This document shows positions 57,176-64,000 of a stretch of 64,000 nt of DNA, one piece after another. The notes under the pieces are model-generated. The model was not told the DNA's origin. It did not search any database and was given only the letters and a program-made list of their open reading frames with translations. The stretch covers positions 315,520,041-315,584,040 of the forward strand of contig NC_081405.1 of assembly GCF_030272615.1 (NCBI RefSeq), in the 5' to 3' direction. The translations under genes were made by a program, and so were the position numbers. This stretch comes from Cryptomeria japonica. Taxonomy: Eukaryota; Streptophyta; Pinopsida; Cupressales; Cupressaceae. Each line of letters begins with the position of its first letter. The first letter of the stretch is position 1.

Positions 57176-57741
57176 TGTAATACCCTAAAAATGGTCATCT
57201 AAACCATGGGCCCCTAATCTCGACAACATCACCAAGGTCCTAACCAAAGGAAATTAAATCAACCTTGGGCACATTATTAATTCCTTAGTCATCAAAAATC
57301 ACATGGCAAATCAATTACTCAATATTAATTGAATATTTATTTAATTAATTGAATCATTTCCAAGAATATCATTTTGATCAATTATCCTATTTCAATTTAT
57401 TAAATATCCTTGCATATTTAATTAATTAATAAATTTGCCATTTAATCATGCAAAAGGAATTAATTTATTACAAAAGAGGAATTAATTACAAAGCAAGAGT
57501 TGAATTGAAAATTAAACAAAAAGAATTGAATTGAATTAGAAATCAAACTTGAGATATTATTTCTTTTTCTAAATTTAGAACTTGAAATCAGAAAAGCAAT
57601 TAAATTGAATTGTTGGATTATTCTCTAAAATTAGAACTCAAAGCTTTTTGGAAAAAGAAGTTTAGTTGCATAGAAAAGACCTTTTTCTTGAATAAATCAA
57701 ATATATGCATGGAATTATCTATTTTTATCACAAATGCATGG
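57176..57741 (+). repeat. G 3' LTR, cut by element C
   Basis: The first 566 bp match 28254-28820 with about 15 differences and end at CAAATGCATGG where element C begins. The rest should lie beyond C, outside the window. Confidence 0.9.
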
Positions 57742-58574
57742 TGTATATGGTGAAAATGAATAACAATAATAACGATATTGAAAGGCTAAATGAATTCAAC
57801 CACAAAACCCTAGCCTAACAACACCAAAGATCCACTATAACATATGAAGATTACCTAAGACAATGCAAATCAAATGAAATCACAAAGATTATACCATCAC
57901 ATGTCCAATAGGGTTTGGATCTCCATTCTTCCTATTTCCATTGATCTTGCTTGATATATTTGCTCTCAGATTTTATGTGTGCACAAGAGCTCCACAAAGA
58001 ACTGAAATGTGGTTGCAAGTAGGATCGCCTATGTTCAAAAGCGTAGCGTAGTCAAGTAGTCAACGGGGGTGAATGCATAGTGAGTGTAATCAATTGATTA
58101 GGATGCATAGATTGATTAGGGTCGATAATGAAGGAAGCATCTCCTTATATAGAAGACACCATAAGAAATGGAGGGATAAGATTGAGAGGTGTAAAAGATA
58201 AATGGTCGGCTATGATTAGAGGGTAGGTAAAAGAAATAATAAAATAATGAAAGGGGTAGGTAGTGTATGAATTAAGAGATGAATGACATGTGTCATGGGT
58301 AAAAAAGGTTAATGAATTAATTAAATAAATAAAGATTTATTTAATTAATAGAAGAAGTGGGATTAATTAAATAAATAAGATATTTATTTAATTTAGAAAA
58401 AGGAAAATTTAAATAAATAAATGTATTTATCTAAATGAGAAATAAGGCTAGAAGAGGATAAATGAATTAATTAAATAAATAAGGATGTATTTAATTAATA
58501 GATGAATTAGGCTAAAGTAATTAAATAAATAAAGATATTTATTTAATTAGATTGGACAATTTTAGGTGTCTACA
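57742..58574 (-). repeat. C 3' LTR
   Basis: TGTATATGGTG...TTAGGTGTCTACA, 833 bp. The TG...CA ends, the PPT next door and a TATATAAGG box on the minus strand (about 58142-58152) support it. The partner LTR is outside the window. A+T-rich ATTTATTTAATTAAT blocks repeat at 58320-58550. Confidence 0.85.
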
Positions 58575-58591
58575 TTTTGCCCCTCTTTGAG
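58575..58591 (-). other. C polypurine tract
   Basis: The minus strand reads TCAAAGAGGGGCAAAA and then the LTR start TGTAGACACC. Confidence 0.9.
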
Positions 58592-59109
58592 ACAATGCAA
58601 CTTGTCGCGTTGTTTCAAAGAAGATAATATGAACTGATACAAAGTTGCCCCAATATGGGAATGATATGCCCCCTCAAGAGATTGGATGAAAAAATGTCTG
58701 AAAAGATCGCAGACAATCTCTTGATAAGAAAGACGGGATAGAATGGACTGACCGGATAAAGTGACAAAGTCACGGGATAATGAAGACTGACTCGGGAAAC
58801 GAGGGCTAGGGAAGTCTATAAGATAGACCATGAAGGAAATACATCCTCATTGTCGTCTACACCTCCAAGAGATTAGAGTGCAAAGAGAGAAAAGAGCAGC
58901 AGCAATGGCTTTGGTTCACAGATTCGACCACGTTCGTTGATTCCAGAGGCCAGCAGAGGCAGGAGAGCCAGTAAGTACCACAAAATCTCCTTGTACTTTG
59001 ATGCATTTATTGTTGTCATTAATGCATCTTAGGTAATGTAATAAATGCGCGTTTATGTCAGGAAAACGCGTTTGTGTCCAAAAATGTAAATTTGTGTCTT
59101 CTAGATCAA

Positions 59110-59300
59110 ATCGACAGTTCTGTGATGAACATACGCTATCGATTGGATAAGCTACTGGGAGGATACACTCAAGCAGATCCTCTAGGGAAAACTAGGATAG
59201 CAAATAGGGCTAGGATTGACAATTCTGTGATAGAACATACGTTGCCAATTAGGAAACTACTCAAGAGGATTCACTCAAGCATAGGCCCTAGGATAAGATA
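59110..59300 (+). repeat. Tandem duplication, about 107-bp unit
   Basis: GACAGTTCTGTGATGAACAT...CACTCAAGCAGATCC is repeated as GACAATTCTGTGATAGAACA...CACTCAAGCATAGGC, ending in CCTAGG-AAA in both. An open frame across it (59074-59301) is probably not a gene. Confidence 0.75.
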
Positions 59301-59308
59301 GATCAAGG

Positions 59309-59515
59309 CACTTTGTGATGAACAGTGAGTACCAAGATATAGTACTTTGTGATGAACAGGGAGTACTAAAATATGAGCAGCACTTTGTGATGAACAGTGA
59401 GTGCAAATGTGAGCAGCACTTTGTGATGAACAGGGAGTGCCAAACACGTAGTACTTTGTGATGAACAGGGAGTACCACTAGGATAGAAGCAACACTTTGT
59501 GATGAACAGTGAGTG
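59309..59515 (+). repeat. Six-copy repeat upstream of C's antisense PMD gene
   Basis: CACTTTGTGATGAACAGTGA or its GGGA variant starts at 59309, 59342, 59381, 59417, 59452 and 59492. A conserved core of about 24 bp is separated by 9-16 bp of changing sequence. It ends about 40 bp before the PMD exon. Confidence 0.92.
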
Positions 59516-59552
59516 TCGCTAGAACTGAGATGATTGATTTGTGTGACTGCAG

Positions 59553-60130
59553 GAGTATTTGCCTATGCTGGAGTCACGGGAGAGATTCCCATCGACTCAA
59601 AGGTTGCGACCGAAGTTGACAACCGAGGACCGAGCTACGATTGAGGCTATGGGATTGAGACATATTCTGTATGTGCTTGAGTTTCGGGTGAACATGGGAT
59701 TGTTGACTGCACTGGCGGAGAGGTGGCACTCTGCGACTTGCACTTTTCATTTGCCGATGGGGGAGATGACAATCACCCTGGAGGATGTATACAGGATTCT
59801 GCGGATACCGATCGATGGGGAGCTGATTCCGTACGATCGAGATGGAGATAGGGAGGCCCTGAGATGAGTGTTTCAGGATCCAGGACTTGAGATGAGGGTT
59901 GGACACGTGGCATGGGACACGATGACACAGACATGATTAGCACTATCAGTAGTATTGGCAGGAGTGATCAGTGGGTTCCTTTGTCTGGATAGGGCAACAT
60001 GAGGATTGGCTGTGGGATCAGGGAGGAGGAGGAGAGGAGGAGGATGAGACAACTAGGCTCAGGAGATAGAGGGGACAAGAGAGATGATCATGGGGCGGGT
60101 CCTTCTAGGGCTTAGACTCTGTTGAGGCCA
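59553..60130 (+). pseudogene. Antisense PMD-like gene in C (truncated)
   Basis: On the strand opposite to C, just after a GACTGCAG splice-acceptor-like site, the frame reads EYLPMLESRERF, LRHILYVLEFRVNMGLLTAL, FHLPMGEMTITLEDVY, ILRIPI, then past a TGA at 59865 VFQDPGLEM... and LAGVISGFLCLDRAT. Each piece has its counterpart, in the same order, in the antisense gene of G (for example FHLPVGELTITNEDVY and LAGFIDYFLMLD). The central and C-terminal PMD parts are missing beyond about 60000, where Gly/Arg-rich DNA follows. Damage includes TGA and TAG stops. It is homologous to G's gene but diverged, so the association with these elements is older than either insertion. Confidence 0.72.
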
Positions 60131-61629
60131 GTCGGCTCCGAGGGAGGGAGTTCATCGTAGCCATAGAGGGCTCCCTATGTATCAATTTTGTACCATTTTG
60201 TATGACGATGTAGACACCTTCGGGTGATTGTAGCTATATGATTTTGACATCATTGTATCATGACACTTATGAATATATATATGAGATGATTCATCTTTGT
60301 GGTAGCTATATGCATGCGTACCTATGTGATGTATGTTTCTATGTGATGCTTATGATATGGATGCAAATATGTATATGATGCAATGCAATATATGTTTTTG
60401 TTCTTTTATGTTTTATATGTGTATGCATGATGCAAATGTGAATGTATGTAATGTAGATGAATATGATAATGCAAATGTAAATTGTGCTAACAGGTGTTGT
60501 GTGCAGGATGTGATGCAGTTGTGATATCTATATGTATGTATGAAATGCTTATATGTGGTAATGCAGGTGCAACTACATGAAATGCAAATGTTTCTTATGT
60601 GTCATTATACTCAGTCATGTGATAGCAGGCTACGCGGACTCAAGAAGGACGATGGAAGTCAATCAAGAAAAGGGGATGAAAGATAGAAGATATGAAAGTG
60701 AAAGAGCTTCTTGTGCGTTATCATCATTGAGCTTTATTATGGCAAGTAGGTTATGACAATCGAGGCATATGTTTGACCCAGAAAGTCATTGTACCTGTTT
60801 GCATGGAGATAAGACAGTCACAAACAAAGAATGTCCCAGTTCATACTAGACTCACAGTGTCCTCATATCCTTGGACAAGTCATAGCATTACTAAAAGACA
60901 ATCCACAGACAACAAATACAAATAGGTGACGATACCCCATCCTCGCCTTTCTAGTCAAAGACATCCTGGAGATAAAATCTCTAGTTAGAGACATCCTGGA
61001 AAAGCTAAAAGATATGTCACCAAAAGATAAAATCAAAAGAAAACCAAGACTCGACACCAACATCCACTGTAGTCCTCAAATTTAGTGTCTCTTGTCACTT
61101 GTATAAGTCTTATTTGATTGTGGTCACAATGTTTACTTTCATAGAAAGGATAGATAGCACTGAACCATATGTTGTCTGAGTCTATTGAAAGATTTGATTT
61201 GTTGAAGCCCATTGTTGTTGTTGTGTCTCATCTGAAACTGATACTTTATTGCGGAGAAGATGAAACTTTAGTGCAGATCTGTGATGCAAATGTTGCTTTA
61301 TTGCGGATTGTGTGCGGATAGACTAAAGGAAGCTGGAAGAAACTGTACTCCTCGAAACATGTGATGTTCTTAGTTCCACACCCATCACTAGACGTAGGAT
61401 TTGCCTTAGCCATAGATAGGATCTGATTTATTATGGATGGAAAGGGAGGTGAAAAGGAAGGTTTATTATGAATGGCTAACCAATCTTGGGTAGATCAATA
61501 ACAAGCCATGATGGGAATGGGTAAGTTTATTATGAACGAATAGGTTGTGAGTGTGTGCAAAGTGAAAGGATGAAAGTGAATCCTGAAGGAGGGAGGAGTA
61601 ATGTCTCTATGCATGGCGCTAGTGACCCA
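60131..61629. other. C 3' spacer; no gene
   Basis: 60230-60620 is a degenerate ATGATGCAAATG/TATGTGATG repeat. 60945-61005 has TCTAGT-A-AGACATCCTGGA twice, also present at about 41640 in N and, reversed, near 400 in T1. No coding signature. Confidence 0.5.
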
Positions 61630-61863
61630 GTTTTCACCATGGTAATTGCCCAGGGCGCCACCGAAGTGGTTTTCACCATTGGATGAAATTATTTCTCTTT
61701 ACTTTTTTTGATTTTTCAATGTTTTTTTGTTTTTTTTTTGTGTCACAAGGCGCCTGTTTGTCAAGTTTTCACCAAGTAACGATTTTTTTGTTTTATAATT
61801 TTTTTTGTATTTTTGAAATTTTTGAATTTTTTTGTATTTTTTGAATTAGGATACTCTGAAGAG
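61630..61863 (-). other. C post-integrase block
   Basis: The minus strand has poly(A)-rich tracts at 61690-61740 and 61780-61850 and copies of GGTGAAAAC-T (61670, 61637, 61770), including TGACAAACAGGCGCC. Same arrangement as in G, N and H1. Confidence 0.7.
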
Positions 61864-62127
61864 CTATGTGTAAAACCTGCGAAGGTGCATGTTGTTGATA
61901 GGATCCTCCAAAGGTTCACCTTCTGTAGTTGAGAGTTGATATGGACCAGAACCATATGCTATTATGATGATGTAAGGACCAAGCCAATTTGGTTCGAATT
62001 TTCCCTTCTTCTCTCTGTCTTGCTGATTTTTAGGATTTTCCTTGAGAACTAAGTCACCCACCTCAAATGTACGAGGCTTGACTTTATGATTGTAGCTGCA
62101 TTGTTCCTTGACTGAATGATATGTAGC
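61864..62127 (-). pseudogene. Gypsy integrase C-terminus (element C)
   Basis: Only the last 80 or so codons remain: SYNHKVKPRTFEVGDLVLKE, KKGKFEPNWLGPYIIII, YQLSTTEGEPLEDPINNMHL and a stop (TAG) at 61864. Zinc domain and catalytic core are absent. The upstream edge at about 62120 is a deletion joint with the frame described at 62128-63750. Confidence 0.85.
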
Positions 62128-63750
62128 TCAAGTAACTATCTTCCTTGATAAAGGAACTGAGATAGAATTACTAATGTGTGGACTACGGAGGCCCATATGC
62201 ATGTCACCTAAAGAAGTTTGGGCATCCCTGATAACAAAGTCCCTTGAGTAAGCTCCATTAAAGGTCCATGATGTATCGCCAGAAGGGAAATGATGTGTGG
62301 AACAAGTAGATGAGTGATGAAGGCTTACGATTATGAAAAGAAGTGAAAGTAGGATAGCATGATGGAGACTTAGGATCAACAAGTATGCTTTATGACTTGA
62401 AATTTTAGAACTTTTGCCCCCAGTTATTTTGGTATTAGGGGAGATCAACTCTTGTTCTTTTTCGTTTATAGGATTTTTATCCTTGACTTTGATTTTTGCA
62501 GAGTCCAATAGCTTTTGATTTTGATTTGGACTAAAGGAATTTTCTTTATTTTTGACTTTTAGATTTTTCTTTTCAAAGCTTGATTTTTGATCCCCAGTAA
62601 GTAAGGGCTTTTGTGATTCTTGTTGATCCAAGTGTAGAAGTGGAGTGGAAATGGAATGAGCGGATGATATGGTAAAGTTATGTGAGCTCTCAAGAGGGCT
62701 GGCGATATGCTCAATAGATTCTTTGTTGGAACTACTCTTAGGACTATTGATATCAAGAGTTGCTTGCACCACTAGAGGAGATTTGCATTCAGACTTAGTA
62801 GCCACAACACTAGGTGGTTCACACCCAATTCCTTGATATTGCAAATTGTTTGTAGGTTGTTCCTGTCGACTCAATGTGTTAGGAGATAGTGGCAGTTGAT
62901 CAACATGAAAGATATACTCACCACATCCCATGTCTTTAAACTTGAAATTTTCTTTGTGCTCTGTTTGTTTTGATGTAGAAGCGTTCAAGGATTTTGGATC
63001 CACATATGCTGATGAAGGAATAGCTTCTCGATTGACTGTGATTGTTATTTCTGATCTAGGTCGTAGATTGTTGTAATATATGAATGGATTTGGGTCAGAT
63101 TTGACGGTCACTTCAACTCCATTGTGTGGAAACTTGATACATCGATGATATGTAGATGGTACTGCACTCATCTCATGAATCCATGGACGTCCTAGCAATA
63201 TGTTGTATGTGAGATCTAAATCAAGGACTTGACAAACCACATCCTTTGTAACTAGCCCAACTCTGAGAGGTAAAATGACTATGCCCTTGGATGAACACTC
63301 TTCATCATCATATGCTTTGATGGTAATTTTGTTTGTAGAATTTACAACTTTCTTAGAATATCCCAATTGTTTAATAGTGCTCAATGTATAAATGTTTAGA
63401 CCTACTCCTCCATCTATCAGGACTCGTTTGATTCTATGTTTGTGTATGAAGGCTTTAATGTGTAATGGTGCATTATGTGGCTGCCTTACGGAGGCGTCAT
63501 CAGCTTCTGTGAATGTAAGGGAGTGTGGAATGGAAAGGTATCCCACCATGGCTTGAAACTGGTCCACGTTCAGATTAGTAGGAACAGCAGCTTCTCTCAA
63601 GATTTTGTCAAGAATGGATTTATGTGCGAGGGATATGCACAAGAGTTCAAGTATGGAGATGAGCACGGGTGTCTTCCCTAACTGTTCTACAAGGTCATAC
63701 TCAGGTTTGGTTGATGAGGAAGTGGTGTCTTTAGCTAGAGCACCTTGCAA
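62128..63750 (-). pseudogene. Protease and pol linker (element C)
   Basis: 540 codons without a stop. After a spacer (ALAKDTTSSSTKPEYDLVEQ, close to the matching SSRYSVVEQLKRT of G) comes the protease, VLIDGGVGLNIYTLSTIKQL with [43 protein letters not shown] and EMSAVPSTYHRCIKFPHNGV. A Ser/Lys/Asn-rich linker follows, ending in a short hydrophobic stretch (YLLILSLHHAILLSLLFIIV) before the deletion to the integrase tail. This is one of the longest open frames in the window, but without RT it cannot serve retrotransposition in cis. The initiator is arbitrary, because the real polyprotein would begin in gag to the right. Confidence 0.85.
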
Positions 63751-64000
63751 AGTGAATTTACCTCAGCGGGTTGTAACATGACATTCAGAGGTAGGTTCAG
63801 AAGAAGATCCAACGCCTTTCAGAACGATCTTGGTTCTTTGGGTAGAATTATTAGGGGTTTTGTCCTTGATGATAATGGTAGAGACATAATTGTCCATCGA
63901 GATGTGATTGATGGTTGAATCATAGTTATAAGATGCTCTGGTATAGTTGGTTTGGTCATCTATGGCTGCAGCTTTTCCCTTGTCATGCTTTGGGAATGGT
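63751..64000 (-). other. Element C, gag-protease junction; no intact frame
   Basis: By position this should be the end of gag, but I see only broken frames and no nucleocapsid knuckle up to the window edge. Confidence 0.4.

Larger units (their letters stand above)
28254..57741 (+). mobile_element. Element G: giant Tat/Ogre-like Ty3/gypsy retrotransposon
   Basis: One plus-strand element runs from its 5' LTR (28254) to a 3' LTR cut at 57741. Its order is LTR, PBS, 2.7-kb leader, gag, protease, G-patch, linker, RT, two RNase H modules, integrase, a spacer of about 5 kb with an antisense PMD gene, PPT, LTR. Two RNase H modules, the great length and an antisense extra gene in the spacer fit the Tat lineage. 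It is split by a solo LTR (35885-37267), by element N (38679-49319) and at the 3' LTR by element C. The shared 566 bp of the two LTRs differ at about 15 sites by eye, 13 of them transitions. Confidence 0.88.
57742..64000 (-). mobile_element. Element C: minus-strand Tat-like gypsy element nested in G's 3' LTR
   Basis: Its 3' LTR (57742-58574) is followed by the complement of the standard PPT, then an antisense PMD relic, the shared post-integrase block, an integrase C-terminus and, after a deletion, a protease/linker frame. The 5' part lies beyond the window. RT, RNase H and most of the integrase are missing, so this copy is non-autonomous. Confidence 0.85.

Noticed and set aside
59309-59515. 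CRISPR-like look of regular repeats with variable spacers
   Set aside because: The intervals are only 9-16 bp, there are no cas genes, and the sequence is plant retrotransposon DNA.

Overview
The window looks like intergenic, retrotransposon-saturated nuclear DNA from a seed plant with a very large genome. A conifer or other gymnosperm is my best guess. The basis is A+T-rich DNA, layers of nested LTR retrotransposons, giant Tat/Ogre-type Ty3/gypsy elements and a decayed pentatricopeptide-repeat (PPR) gene whose wording resembles gymnosperm PPR genes. The organism call is inference. I see no intact host gene, rRNA, tRNA or CRISPR array. Almost every coding stretch is a broken retrotransposon gene.

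Layout, left to right. 1-2158: 3' end of a plus-strand gypsy element (T1) with a 5'-truncated LTR. 2159-12950: 3' half of another plus-strand gypsy element (H1; PPT 11877-11890, 3' LTR from 11891). H1 is split by a complete minus-strand Ty1/copia element (3572-11461), which is itself split by a 1.7-kb solo LTR with a perfect CATAG duplication (7807-9531). 13151-14845: a tRNA-Asp-type PBS and LTR-like DNA. 14846-20379: a gag-only LTR element (E) carrying a TRIM (17457-17810) and two tandem-repeat arrays. 22000-23890: a decayed PPR gene split by a MITE, with a second, inverted copy of the same MITE at 24160-24596. 26900-28253: copia remnants.

28254 to at least 57741 is one giant plus-strand Tat/Ogre-like element (G). 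Its order is 5' LTR, PBS, long repeat-rich leader, gag, protease, G-patch, linker, RT, two RNase H domains, integrase, a long 3' spacer holding an ANTISENSE plant-mobile-domain (PMD) gene, PPT and 3' LTR. G was later hit by a solo-LTR element (35885-37267, perfect GATAC duplication), by a minus-strand relative N (38679-49319, inside the RT) and by another minus-strand relative C (57742 to past the window end, inside the 3' LTR). Removing the insertions leaves roughly 17-18 kb.

The most interesting signals are these. (1) PMD-like ORFs lie antisense to two different gypsy elements (G and C) in the same position, each preceded by its own array of short repeats. (2) A dispersed palindrome, TCGTACGA and variants, is packed into the leaders of G and N and again upstream of the antisense gene in G. 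(3) A 504-bp insert in G's leader, flanked by a 17-bp direct repeat, looks like a captured 3' end of a host transcript. (4) Premature stops are strongly biased to TAG, mostly where the family has Gln (CAG), as expected from deamination of methylated CHG sites. (5) Non-coding blocks are shared between otherwise diverged gypsy elements. All homology statements come from reading the sequence, not from database searches.
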